DNA from: CAVSWT01 sp963777515 | GTDB taxonomy: Bacteria > Bacteroidota > Ignavibacteria > Ignavibacteriales > Ignavibacteriaceae | DNA length: 64,000 nucleotides | Direction: 5' to 3' | Assembly (NCBI GenBank): GCA_963777515.1 | Contig: CAVZQU010000007.1 | Span: 558,001-622,000, forward strand | Shown here: in pieces, positions 18,799 to 27,399 of the stretch | How positions within the stretch are numbered: position 1 is the stretch's first letter | How the letters are laid out: every line of letters starts with the position of its first letter | Translations under genes and position numbers: made by a program | The notes under the pieces: model-generated | Databases searched by the model: none | Told to the model about the DNA's origin: nothing | Seen by the model: only the letters and a program-made list of their open reading frames with translations

Positions 18799-19329
18799 AT
18801 GAATTCAAAATTAATTTCACCAAGGTTTTTAACGTTAGCCGGAATGATTTTAGTCGCAGCAATCATTCGGCTTCTCCCCCACTGGCCTAACTTTACACCT
18901 ATTGGAGCAATGGCATTGTTCGGCGGAGCTTATTTTTCAAAAAAATATTTAGCATTTATTGTTCCTTTTTTAGCGATGTTTTTAACAGACCTTATCCTTG
19001 GGTTTCACGCAACGATGTGGGCAGTTTATTTAAGCTTCGGATTAATTGTAGTTATTGGAATTTTAATGATTAACAAAGTTAAAATATTGAATATATTTTT
19101 AGCTTCAGTCGCTGCATCCGTTTTATTCTTTGTAGTTACAAATTTTGCAATGTGGACAGTCGGCGGAATTTATTCGCCCGACTTAAAAGGATTATTAGAA
19201 TGTTATACGGCAGCAATTCCATTTTTCTCATACACTTTGATTGGTAATTTATTCTTTGCTGGAATTATGTTCGGCGTTTTTGAAATTGCTAAATCTAAGA
19301 TCCCTGCGCTTGCTGAAGTTAAAGCATAA
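18799..19329 (+). CDS. DUF6580 family membrane protein, putative transporter component
   Basis: 176 residues with about five transmembrane helices. The start (RFLTLAGMILVAAIIRLLPHWPNFTPIGAMALFGGAYF) is the signature of DUF6580, whose members resemble the S components of ECF vitamin transporters and often lie near cobalamin genes in Bacteroidota. Strong Shine-Dalgarno (AGGAG, then GCATT, ATG). It follows the riboswitch-controlled receptor by about 90 bases with no terminator between, so a role in moving cobalamin or a precursor across the inner membrane is a reasonable inference. No substrate is proven for the family as far as I know. Confidence 0.8.
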   Translation: MNSKLISPRFLTLAGMILVAAIIRLLPHWPNFTPIGAMALFGGAYFSKKYLAFIVPFLAMFLTDLILGFHATMWAVYLSFGLIVVIGILMINKVKILNIFLASVAASVLFFVVTNFAMWTVGGIYSPDLKGLLECYTAAIPFFSYTLIGNLFFAGIMFGVFEIAKSKIPALAEVKA

Positions 19330-19336
19330 AGTTTAA

Positions 19337-19480
19337 AGGTTGTCTCAAAAGTCAAAGTTTGTCAGTCTGAGCTTGTCGAAGACTGATATTCCTTATAAAA
19401 TTCACACTTCGATAAACCTGTCTGCCGATAGGCAGGCTCAGTGTGACAGTAAAAATTATTTTTGAGACAACCTTTTTTTA
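19337..19480 (+). terminator. Terminator-like inverted repeat enclosing a GTCA hairpin
   Basis: A perfect 14-bp inverted repeat, AGGTTGTCTCAAAA at 19337-19350 and its complement at 19460-19473, is followed by a run of seven T. Between the arms sits copy 2 of the GTCA hairpin repeat. On the plus strand this can form one long stem ending the riboswitch/receptor/DUF6580 transcript. Confidence 0.7.
19361..19448. repeat. GTCA/GTGTGAC hairpin repeat, copy 2, with nested palindrome
   Basis: GTCAGTCTGAGCTTGTCGAAG on the left pairs with CTTCGATAAA...CTCAGTGTGAC on the right. Unlike copies 1 and 3, the right arm is split by an extra block at 19418-19437 (CTGTCTGCCGATAGGCAG), itself a palindrome. A smaller relative of that inner palindrome (TGCCT/AGGCA) occurs at 37072-37087. 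Confidence 0.8.
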
Positions 19481-19485
19481 TTACC

Positions 19486-20265
19486 ATGAATTACAAAAAA
19501 GAAATACCTGTATTAATTGATTTTGATGGTGTAATTAGAATAGGAAATAATCCTGCAAAGGATTTAAAAGAATTTATTTCTTTCATCCATTCAGAAAAAG
19601 TTCATGCAATCATTGTAAGCAATTCCACTCTTAAATCTTCGAAAAAGATAAAAGATTTTTTTAAAGAAAATAATCTGGAAATTAATATTCCAATAATCAC
19701 TGCAGTTGATGCAACTTTAGGTTACGTAAAGAAAAATTACAAAAGAGTCTCAGTTTTTTGTAATGAAGAAATAAAAAAACTTTTTTCTGATTTTATAGAT
19801 GATGATAATCCCGAAGCAGTTATTGTTGGAGACTTAGAGGGAAATTGGTCATCAGAAATAATGAATGAAATTTTCAGAAAAGTTAATGCAGGCATTGATT
19901 TTATTGCCATGCAGAAAAATAAATTCTGGAAACCGGACGGAAAAACTCTTGCCCTTGACGCCGGTTCTTATATTGCTGCGATAGAATATGCAACTGGAAA
20001 AGAAGCAAAATTAATTGGAAAACCTTCGCCGCTTTATTTTCATTCTGCGATTGAAAAATTGGGATACAAAGATAAGTCAAGATTTATAATGATTGGCGAT
20101 GATATTGAAACAGATATTCAAGCAGCACAGAACATTGGAGGCACAGGAATTTTAGTTTATACCGGGAAAACAAAATTTCCACTTTCGCCTAACATTCCTC
20201 TAAAACCAGATTACGAAGCACAAAATCTTATAGAGGCTATTGAAGCCCTAAAAAAAATAATTTAA
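19486..20265 (+). CDS. HAD family (subfamily IIA, NagD-like) phosphatase
   Basis: About 259 residues from the ATG at 19486 (an upstream TTG lies inside the terminator hairpin and is unlikely). HAD motifs are in place: DFDGV with the nucleophile Asp, VSNSTLKSS (motif II), GKPSPLYF with the motif III Lys, and MIGDDIETDIQAAQNIGGTGILVYTGK (motif IV). The cap between motifs II and III is of the IIA type. Acts on a small phosphorylated metabolite that cannot be named from sequence. Its stop overlaps the end of the convergent ATP-grasp gene by four bases. Confidence 0.88.
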   Translation: MNYKKEIPVLIDFDGVIRIGNNPAKDLKEFISFIHSEKVHAIIVSNSTLKSSKKIKDFFKENNLEINIPIITAVDATLGYVKKNYKRVSVFCNEEIKKLFSDFIDDDNPEAVIVGDLEGNWSSEIMNEIFRKVNAGIDFIAMQKNKFWKPDGKTLALDAGSYIAAIEYATGKEAKLIGKPSPLYFHSAIEKLGYKDKSRFIMIGDDIETDIQAAQNIGGTGILVYTGKTKFPLSPNIPLKPDYEAQNLIEAIEALKKII

Positions 20266-21335
20266 ACAGCTTTGTGAAGCTTTATCTTCTTTCCTCTTTT
20301 GTATGCAAACATGATTATCTTTCTTAACGCTTTTACATAAGGATATCCTGCAGCAGCGGCGGAACGCATAAACCCGGCACCCTCAGTTAAATCGGGATTT
20401 GGATTAACTTCCAAAACATAAAGTTTATTATCTTTTGAAAGCCTCATGTCAACTCTTGCATAATCCCGGCATCCCATCGCTTTGAATGCTGTAACAGCAA
20501 TTTCTTTTGCTTTTGTTTCTATTTCTATTGGAAGTTCTGCTGGACAAATAGGAATGGTTTTATGATATGCCTCATGATCTGGGTCCCACTTTGCTTGATA
20601 ACTTACAATATTATGAAGATGGTCCGGCATTTCAGAAAAATCAATTTCACTTATTGGAAGAGCTTTTGGTTTTTCGTCTCCTATTACTGCAACATTTAAT
20701 TCTCTGCCCTCAATAAATTCTTCAACTAAAACAGGTTGAACAAAATGATGAAGCACATAATTAATTCTGTTTTTAAGCTGATTATTATTTAATACTATTG
20801 ATTCGTTCTCTATTCCAACACTTGCATCTTCAAAAGCAGGTTTAACCATCAAAGGGAAATTCAAATCATGCTTATATCTTGTTTTAGCTTTTTTAAAAAC
20901 CAAGAAATTAGGTGTGCTGACTCCAAGTGTTTTTAATAATCTTTTAGCCAAAACCTTACTTTGACTGTTTGCCAACGACATTGCAGGGGCGCCGGTATAC
21001 GGTACATGTAGCAACTCCAATAAACCCACAAAATTCATTTCTAATCTTGAATTTTCCTTATAAATTTCAACAAAATTGAAAATTACATCCGGTTTATTTT
21101 TCTTCAAATCATCCAGCAAAACTTGAATATCGTCTTTAATATTTAAAGGATAAGCTTTGATATCGACTTTTGCCAAACGTTTTGCCAAAAGTTCATATTC
21201 TTCCATAGGAGTTAGGTCTTCGACTTCAAAATATGGAACGAAATTTAAATCTGATTTTTTAATTTCTCCGCTTTTAATGTAAAGTTCCGGGGAAGGTTCA
21301 TTAAAAACTACTGCAACTTTTAATTTTTCTTTCAT
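20262..21335 (-). CDS. ATP-grasp ligase, D-Ala-D-Ala ligase-like
   Basis: 357 residues. An N-terminal Rossmann-like domain (LKVAVVFNEPSPE, DVIFNFVE) and an ATP-grasp core: PYTGAPAMSLANSQSK, FPLMVKPAFEDASVGIE (the flexible loop equivalent to EGSSVG in Ddl), VEEFIEGRELNVAVIG, and the metal site VLEVNPNPDLTEGAGF. It belongs to the Ddl-like branch but the unusual acidic loop (FEDAS) and long N-terminus set it apart from standard Ddl, and it is not near cell-wall genes. Its neighbour across a divergent promoter is a C39-like peptidase. It may join amino acids or peptides other than D-Ala. Confidence 0.8.
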   Translation of the reverse strand: MKEKLKVAVVFNEPSPELYIKSGEIKKSDLNFVPYFEVEDLTPMEEYELLAKRLAKVDIKAYPLNIKDDIQVLLDDLKKNKPDVIFNFVEIYKENSRLEMNFVGLLELLHVPYTGAPAMSLANSQSKVLAKRLLKTLGVSTPNFLVFKKAKTRYKHDLNFPLMVKPAFEDASVGIENESIVLNNNQLKNRINYVLHHFVQPVLVEEFIEGRELNVAVIGDEKPKALPISEIDFSEMPDHLHNIVSYQAKWDPDHEAYHKTIPICPAELPIEIETKAKEIAVTAFKAMGCRDYARVDMRLSKDNKLYVLEVNPNPDLTEGAGFMRSAAAAGYPYVKALRKIIMFAYKRGKKIKLHKAV

Positions 21336-21433
21336 AGTTTTGTAAAAATAAATAAAATTGATTTTGAAGCCAAAATTTGTATAATGAATAATTCATTTAC
21401 ATTAACTAAATTAAAACCAAAAAAAATTAATTT

Positions 21434-22270
21434 ATGAGCTTTTATCCCCAGCCTTATAAATACCAATGCGGGCCATTCGCACTTAAATACGCTTTAGTGA
21501 TGTTAGGAAGATTTGAAAATGAAAGAGAAATTGGTAAAAGAGCAGGCAGCACCTGGTGGTATGGAACAGACGAGATCGGCTTAGCTAAAGCAGCAAAAAG
21601 CTTCAATTGCAAAATGAAATATTTCAGGCGAGAAACACCTGATGAAGCAATAAAAGTTTTAAGCAGTCATTTGAAGCAGGGCTTACCTTGCATCTTAAGT
21701 GTTGACAGCTGGGAACATTGGTTAACAGTTATAACAGAACAACAAAAGAAATTCATTGTGGTTGATAGTGCTTTAGATAAAGTAATAGTAATTTATACAG
21801 CAAAGCAATTAGCCAAAAGATGGAAATACTACGACGAAGAAACCGGTGATATAAGTTACGATGGTTATGCTTTAACATCGAAAGAAAAACCAAGAACCAA
21901 AGCTCATTTTTCTCTTGCAAAAGCCCGCTTTGTTATGAGGGATAGAAATATAGTCTTGGCTGAAAAATGGGATACTTATTTTAATGATTTAATTACAATC
22001 TGCCGCCCTAAAACTTCGCATACAATTAGAACAATTTCATTTCATGAGTTTTTAAGAAGGCATGAAAAATTAATTGTGCAGCAAGTTGCAGACTGGCACG
22101 GAACACCGACATATAAAGAGCTTCAAAAAATTTTAGACAACATGCAATTTGTTGCAGAAGTTTATGATCTTGTTATCCACACGGAAGATCAGAAAAAAGC
22201 ACTTGTAGATTTAGCTGCAATTTTAATGATGTATTCCTGCGGTAAATACGGAATGGATCCAATTTATTAA
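21434..22270 (+). CDS. C39-like papain-fold cysteine peptidase
   Basis: 278 residues, no signal peptide. A papain-like N-terminal domain is clear: YQCGPFALKYALVMLG holds the catalytic Cys with its preceding Gln, WEHWLTVI the catalytic His, and VVDSALDK the Asp. The C-terminal 130 residues (from about 150) are helical and not recognised. In this fold members act as peptidases, amidohydrolases or acyltransferases. Divergent from the ATP-grasp ligase (98 bases between starts) and 12 bases upstream of an isochorismatase-like hydrolase, so it is probably co-transcribed with the latter. Confidence 0.75.
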   Translation: MSFYPQPYKYQCGPFALKYALVMLGRFENEREIGKRAGSTWWYGTDEIGLAKAAKSFNCKMKYFRRETPDEAIKVLSSHLKQGLPCILSVDSWEHWLTVITEQQKKFIVVDSALDKVIVIYTAKQLAKRWKYYDEETGDISYDGYALTSKEKPRTKAHFSLAKARFVMRDRNIVLAEKWDTYFNDLITICRPKTSHTIRTISFHEFLRRHEKLIVQQVADWHGTPTYKELQKILDNMQFVAEVYDLVIHTEDQKKALVDLAAILMMYSCGKYGMDPIY

Positions 22271-22282
22271 AATGGAGTTATT

Positions 22283-22852
22283 ATGGCTTCAACAATAAAA
22301 AGAAACCCGAAAATACTGGATAGAGAAACAACAGCATTACTACTCATTGATATTCAGGAAAAAATCCTTAATGTCATGGCTCACAAAGTAACAGTGGTTG
22401 ACAAAACAGTAAGATTAATTAAAGGATTCAAAGCTTTAAATGTTCCTATTTTTTATACAGAACAATATCCAAAAGGATTAGGCCAGACTGCTGCTCCAAT
22501 TTTAAAAGAGTTGGAAGGATTAAGTCCAATTCAAAAAATGAGTTTTAGCTGTTACGGTGCAACCAATTTTTTTGACAGACTAATTGCAAATAAAATAAAT
22601 CAGGTAGTTGTTGCCGGAATAGAATCCCATGTTTGTGTACAACAAACCGTTTTAGATCTGTTGGCTAATGAATTCCAGGTAAATGTATGTGCAGATGCAA
22701 TTTCATCAAGATCTCAAACAGATTATGATGTCGCTTTAGAAAGAATGAAATCCAACGGAGCAGAGATTACTACAGTTGAAGCAGTTTTATTTGAAATGCT
22801 GAATGTTTGCGGTACCGATGAATTCAAGGAAATTTCTAAAATTGTTAAGTAA
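22283..22852 (+). CDS. Isochorismatase family cysteine hydrolase
   Basis: 189 residues. The catalytic triad of the family is visible: Asp in LLIDIQEKI, Lys in IQKMSFSCYGA, Cys in GIESHVCVQQTVLDLL, with the preceding cis-peptide region VVVAGIESH. The family hydrolyses isochorismate, nicotinamide or other amides; the YcaC-like start suggests a small amidohydrolase. Good Shine-Dalgarno (GGAG, TTATT, ATG). Follows the C39-like gene by 12 bases. Confidence 0.85.
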   Translation: MASTIKRNPKILDRETTALLLIDIQEKILNVMAHKVTVVDKTVRLIKGFKALNVPIFYTEQYPKGLGQTAAPILKELEGLSPIQKMSFSCYGATNFFDRLIANKINQVVVAGIESHVCVQQTVLDLLANEFQVNVCADAISSRSQTDYDVALERMKSNGAEITTVEAVLFEMLNVCGTDEFKEISKIVK

Positions 22853-23263
22853 ATAAAACAGCGATTACTGAAATAATTAAATTTATCAAAGAAAGACATC
22901 TATTGAGTCAAAACTTTTTGAGATTTATCTTTTATGTAAGATTTTCAAAGAAGTTACATTTTTACATTATACAAAATTTTAGTTTATCGATTAAATAAAT
23001 AGATTTTATTGATACCAATTGGCACTCATTTGAAAAAATTACCTGCTAAAGTTCCAAATTAATTCATCAATTTATATTTATCACTACATTACAGTAAATT
23101 TTAAAATCTCAATCTGGACAGGTAATTAGTGCGGATTTTAATAATTCATTTTTTCTTAACTGCGTTATTCTTAAAAAAATCAAATATTATTTATGTAGAT
23201 ATAATTGAGGTATGAGGATTGAATAGATAATCCCAAAATATTCTTTATTCAGTAAAACAAAGG
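22853..23263. other. Intergenic, nothing recognised
   Basis: About 410 AT-rich bases between two genes on the same strand. No ORF, hairpin with T-run or repeat that I can support; presumably holds a promoter for the lipoprotein gene. Confidence 0.5.
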
Positions 23264-23881
23264 GTGAATAAATTGAAAAGTATAATAAAATTGTTAATAA
23301 TTGCGGTTATTATCTTTTCATTCCAGTGGGGATGCAAGGACAACTCAATTACAGAAAATAATCCAGTATCAGAAAAAATCTCTCTAAATAAAGGTAAAAC
23401 TGAAAGACATTCTAATAATTTGCAATTTCGAGCAAATTACTTAGATGAAAAAGAAGAATGTCAGGCTTCACAAGTTATTGATGGTGAAAAAGGCGGTTTA
23501 ATCATAATACATAAAGTAGAACAAAAAGATCATAGATTTATTTTAACAACCGGTACCTTATTTATACCTCAGGGAGCTTTTAAAGGTGTTAAAGAAATTA
23601 AAATTTTCACAAGCAGCGAAAATGCTTCAGTTCAATTTTATCCACCAATGAAATTTGACAGGCCATTAATTCTAAATTTATTATTTACTGGAATAGACAA
23701 TGTTGAATTTGACTCATTGGGATTACTTGGGTCAGGCCAAATTGGATTTTATTTTATCCCGGATCAAGGACCAAGAGAATTAATTTCTACTGATGGAATA
23801 ATATTTAAGCTTGTTGGAGGCAGATTGGGAGTGAATAATGCAAGGTTGAATCATTTCTCAAGATATTGTTGGGGTAGATAG
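23264..23881 (+). CDS. Predicted lipoprotein of unknown function
   Basis: About 205 residues. N-terminal hydrophobic stretch ends FSFQWGC, a plausible lipoprotein cleavage site, followed by a polar linker. The middle (GGLIIIHKV, TTGTLFIPQGAFKG, VQFYPPMKFDRPLILNL) looks like a small beta-sandwich, vaguely ZU5-like, and it ends in LNHFSRYCWGR, an HFSRY ending I associate with many short secreted proteins of this group. Start is either GTG at 23264 or TTG at 23273; the AGGGTG stretch fits a ribosome site for the TTG. Confidence 0.65.
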   Translation: MNKLKSIIKLLIIAVIIFSFQWGCKDNSITENNPVSEKISLNKGKTERHSNNLQFRANYLDEKEECQASQVIDGEKGGLIIIHKVEQKDHRFILTTGTLFIPQGAFKGVKEIKIFTSSENASVQFYPPMKFDRPLILNLLFTGIDNVEFDSLGLLGSGQIGFYFIPDQGPRELISTDGIIFKLVGGRLGVNNARLNHFSRYCWGR

Positions 23882-24358
23882 AAAAGTAAACATACTATAA
23901 AGTAACAAGAGGGCATTATAAAGCAGGAAGAATTAAAGTTATTCTTTCTGCTTTTTTATTCTTCTTAAAAACGCATACAAAATACCTTGTACCATTTTTA
24001 TTAAATCGAACTATAAAAAATTTCCTTGGACTACTTTTTTTGCAGATAAAAATTCTATTTAATACCCCATTAAATAACATAATAAAACATAAGAAAAATC
24101 TTCAGAAAAAATTACATGATCTGCCCTCTCTTAATTGTTGCAAATCTAATAATTATCATATAGTTACAGACAATTAAAAATTCTCAAAATGATGGAGTAA
24201 CTACTTCTTGATTAAAAAGTAATTTTGGCAAAACATTTAAATATGTAATAAATTCAAACTATTTCACATGTCATTTTTTTTGGGTATGAAGCTTGGATAG
24301 TGGGGTACATTATTCTACTGTAAGAATAAAGAAAAGCAATAAATAGGGAAAATATATT
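23882..24358. other. Intergenic region with a terminator
   Basis: About 480 bases. The first 75 hold a strong intrinsic terminator (separate entry). The remaining 400 are AT-rich without ORF or repeat, and must carry the promoter of the TPR gene. Confidence 0.5.
23922..23957 (+). terminator. Intrinsic terminator after the lipoprotein gene
   Basis: 12-bp stem AGCAGGAAGAAT / ATTCTTTCTGCT (one G-U pair), 7-base loop, then TTTTT. Placed 40 bases after the stop codon. Confidence 0.88.
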
Positions 24359-25537
24359 TTGAAATATCATGACGGAAATATTGAAAAACTGCTTAAAGAA
24401 ATTTCAAAAAGTTATTTTAGGAAAAATGACATAAATGATTTTTTCTCAAGACATAAAGTAGATATAGAATATACTAATAATAAAAGCGAGCTTGTTAATT
24501 TATTAGTAACATTTGCTTCAGGAAAGCTTAAAGATTATGATCTGTATGAGTTTTTATTTCATTTAGCCAAAACAATGACAGCTCAAGGCGAGCTTCCTAC
24601 TTCAATTTCCATTTATAAAAGCTTAATAAATTTTGTAAAAAGGATAGATAACGTAAATGAAACCAAAGCTAGGGCCTACATCGGCTTGGCTGATCTTTAT
24701 AGTCAAATAGCCGAGTGGGATCAGAGTCTTAAGTTTTGCCGCGCTGCAGAAAGAATTTATAAGCCATTAAATAATTACAAAGGCCTCGCAAAAGTTGAAA
24801 ATCTATTTGGAATAATTGAGGGTGATCATGGAAATATTGTTAAAGCTCAAAAACATTTTAAAGCAAGCCTTGCATTTTTAAAGTATTATGAAGACCTCAG
24901 TTTAAAAGGTAAACTTTTAACAAACTTGGGAATAATTGAAAATATTTTAGGAAATTTCGCCGAAGCTATCTCTTATTATGAAGAAGCGGTTTCTACTTTT
25001 GAAATAAATAAAAATTATGAGCGGGCTGCCGAGATCAAGCATAACCTTGGAATGCTATTTCTCAAAAAGCACGAATATAATTTTGCAATAGCCAAATTTG
25101 ATGAAAGTATTACCGATTCATTAAAATCAAAATACTTGCAGCATCTCGGAATTTCGTATTTAAGTAAAGCTGAAGCATATACACGTTTGTCAGAATTTGA
25201 AATCGCAGAAACATTTGCTAAAAAAGCTCTGGAGATTTCAAATAAAATAAATGATAAACTGACAATTGCAGACACTTACAAGGTTAAAGGTATTATACAA
25301 CGGAGTCGAAATAATTTCGAATCTGCAGAAAATTACTTTTTAACCAGCATGCGTATTAACAATGAGTTAGGCAATAAGTTAAATCAAGCAGAAACAGCTT
25401 ATGAACTAGGAATACTATATAAAGAAATTAAAAAGAACGAAGAAAGTAAAAAATATTTTTATGAAGCATTAACTTACTTTAAGAAGAATAATGCTTTTAA
25501 TGAAATAAAGGAAATAAAAAATCATCTCCCAAACTGA
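24359..25537 (+). CDS. Tetratricopeptide repeat protein
   Basis: 392 residues from a TTG start (no in-frame ATG nearby; AGGGA lies 12 bases upstream). From about residue 60 to the end it is built of TPR helix pairs (KARAYIGLADLYSQIAEWDQ, GKLLTNLGIIENILGNFAEA, AEIKHNLGMLFLKKHEYNFA, ETAYELGILYKEIKKNEES), seven to nine repeats. No signal peptide, membrane segment or enzymatic domain, so a cytoplasmic adaptor. Partner unknown; no signalling gene is directly adjacent. Confidence 0.85.
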   Translation: MKYHDGNIEKLLKEISKSYFRKNDINDFFSRHKVDIEYTNNKSELVNLLVTFASGKLKDYDLYEFLFHLAKTMTAQGELPTSISIYKSLINFVKRIDNVNETKARAYIGLADLYSQIAEWDQSLKFCRAAERIYKPLNNYKGLAKVENLFGIIEGDHGNIVKAQKHFKASLAFLKYYEDLSLKGKLLTNLGIIENILGNFAEAISYYEEAVSTFEINKNYERAAEIKHNLGMLFLKKHEYNFAIAKFDESITDSLKSKYLQHLGISYLSKAEAYTRLSEFEIAETFAKKALEISNKINDKLTIADTYKVKGIIQRSRNNFESAENYFLTSMRINNELGNKLNQAETAYELGILYKEIKKNEESKKYFYEALTYFKKNNAFNEIKEIKNHLPN

Positions 25538-25546
25538 AGATGATTT
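25514..25546 (-). terminator. Intrinsic terminator of the CBS-domain gene
   Basis: On the minus strand, AAATCATC / GATGATTT (8 bp, 12-base loop) is followed by TTTATTT. It overlaps the stop codon of the convergent TPR gene and may work in both directions. Confidence 0.65.
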
Positions 25547-25567
25547 CGTTATTGATAATGTACAATT

Positions 25568-26002
25568 TTAAGGCATTCCTACTATATAATGCGTCAATTG
25601 ATCTATAACAAATTCTTTTTCCCCGATAACAGCCCTTACTACATCTCCAATAGAAATTATTCCTGCTAATTTATTGTTTTCAAAAACCGGCAGGTGACGA
25701 ATTTTTTTATCAATCATCAATGCCATACATTCTTCTACGCTTTGATATGGCTCAACATAAATAACCTTTGAGGACATAATTTCTTTTACTGAAGCTTCTT
25801 TGGATGATTTGCCAAGCAGAATAACTTTCCTGGCATAATCTCTTTCCGACATAATCCCTTCAACATTTTCTCCATTCATTACCAGCAAAGCCCCAACCCC
25901 ATTTTCAGCCATAATTTTTAAAGCATCAATAACTTTTGCATCAGGAGAAATTGAATAAATTTGATAGCCCTTCCTCTGAAGAATTTGTCTTACCGTCTCC
26001 AT
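25568..26002 (-). CDS. CBS-pair domain protein
   Basis: 144 residues consisting of two CBS motifs and almost nothing else: ISPDAKVIDALKIMAENGVGALLVM...GIMSERDYARKV and VEPYQSVEECMALMIDKKIRHLPVFE...GIISIGDVVRAVI. Such stand-alone pairs bind adenine nucleotides and act as energy-state sensors or regulators of other proteins. The GxxSxxD pattern (GIMSERD, GIISIGD) is the nucleotide ribose/phosphate site. AGGG lies 8 bases before the ATG. No obvious target in the neighbourhood. Confidence 0.92.
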   Translation of the reverse strand: METVRQILQRKGYQIYSISPDAKVIDALKIMAENGVGALLVMNGENVEGIMSERDYARKVILLGKSSKEASVKEIMSSKVIYVEPYQSVEECMALMIDKKIRHLPVFENNKLAGIISIGDVVRAVIGEKEFVIDQLTHYIVGMP

Positions 26003-26281
26003 AAATATGCCCTTTAATTTTTGTGAATGTATGATGTAGCTTTAATGAAATAGAAATTTTGCTAAATTCTAACTTTGATTGAGAAGAGGATATCTTTAAA
26101 ATAAAGATAATCTTTTTATTTAAAAATCAAAAGCATTTTTGTTACAATTTGAAATTAAATCACCAGATAAATTTTATGTATTAATGAGCAAATTTGAAAT
26201 GAATTAGCAGCACTTCTTTCATTACTAGTATTTAATAAATATTTTTGATTTTAATCTTTAGCCCTTATTTGTTTAAGAAAT

Positions 26282-27388
26282 ATGAAAATAGATAAAGTTG
26301 AAATACGTCACATAAAAATGAAACTTGTTTCTCCTTTTAAATCCGCAAATGGTATTGAAAATTATGAGGAACATATCATAATAAAGGTTGAATCTGAAAA
26401 TTTAATTGGATGGGGAGAATGTGTTGCTCAATCAAATCCGTCATATACTTACGAAACTGTTGAAACAGCATGGCATATTTTATCAGAATTTATAATTCCC
26501 AAAATTTTAAATAAAGATTTCTATTCCTTAAATGAAATTCTTTCAACCTGGCAATGGATTCGCGGACACAACATGGCAAAAGCCGGAATTGAAGCAGCAC
26601 TTTGGGATTTATTTGCAAAAATAGAAAATGTTTCGCTTTCAAAATTATTCGGAGGGAATAAAAATAAAATTGAAGTTGGAGTTAGTATCGGATTACAAAA
26701 TTCAAATGATGAACTATTAAAAAAGATTAGCGGATATTTAGATGAAGGCTACAAAAGAATAAAAATAAAAATTAAACCAGGTAAAGATGTTGAATTAGTA
26801 TCTGCAATTCGAAAAGAATTTCCTAAAATTTTGTTACAAGTTGACGCTAATTCCTCATATCAATTAAGCGACATAAATATTCTCAAAAAATTAGATGAAT
26901 TCAATCTCCTAATGATAGAACAACCTCTTGCACATGATGATATATACCAGCATTCAAAATTACAAAAGCAAATTCAAACTCCGATTTGTTTAGACGAAAG
27001 TATCACATCCATAAATGATACAATTGCAGCAATAGAATTAGGTTCTTGTAAGATCATAAATATTAAACCGGGAAGAGTCGGTGGATTTACGGAAGCAAAA
27101 AAAATTCATGATTATTGTTCAGAGAAAAATATTCCTGTATGGCATGGTGGTATGTTAGAATCTGGAATTGGGAGAGCAGGAAATATTGCATTGGCATCTC
27201 TTCCAAATTTTAACCTACCCGCTGATATTTCAGCAAGTAAAAGGTATTTTGAGGAAGATATAATTGAACTGCCTTTTGAAATTTCAAAAGATGGAACGAT
27301 AAAAGTTCCCAATAAACCAGGAATTGGTGTAAACGTTAATTCTGATATTTTAGAAAAAGTTACAGTAAAAAGAAAAACCTTCAATTAG
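26282..27388 (+). CDS. menC: o-Succinylbenzoate synthase (enolase superfamily)
   Basis: 368 residues, muconate-lactonising subgroup. Catalytic features in order: RIKIKIKPG (KxK, general base Lys), QVDANSSY, MIEQPLAH and CLDESI (three metal ligands), IINIKPGRVGG (second Lys), and the C-terminal PADISASKRYFEEDI with GTIKVPNKPGIGV. Makes o-succinylbenzoate for menaquinone. This branch often has N-succinylamino-acid racemase side activity, so that alternative cannot be excluded, but menaquinone need is implied by the menaquinone-type sdhCAB. No other men genes in the window. Confidence 0.85.
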   Translation: MKIDKVEIRHIKMKLVSPFKSANGIENYEEHIIIKVESENLIGWGECVAQSNPSYTYETVETAWHILSEFIIPKILNKDFYSLNEILSTWQWIRGHNMAKAGIEAALWDLFAKIENVSLSKLFGGNKNKIEVGVSIGLQNSNDELLKKISGYLDEGYKRIKIKIKPGKDVELVSAIRKEFPKILLQVDANSSYQLSDINILKKLDEFNLLMIEQPLAHDDIYQHSKLQKQIQTPICLDESITSINDTIAAIELGSCKIINIKPGRVGGFTEAKKIHDYCSEKNIPVWHGGMLESGIGRAGNIALASLPNFNLPADISASKRYFEEDIIELPFEISKDGTIKVPNKPGIGVNVNSDILEKVTVKRKTFN

Positions 27389-27399
27389 TGTCATTTGAT

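Noticed and set aside
20262..21335. Naming the ATP-grasp gene ddl
   Set aside because: The loop and N-terminus differ from cell-wall Ddl and there is no murein gene nearby; kept as Ddl-like ligase.
21434..22270. Bacteriocin/RiPP export system based on the C39-like gene
   Set aside because: No ABC transporter domain, no double-glycine leader peptide and no transporter gene in the neighbourhood.
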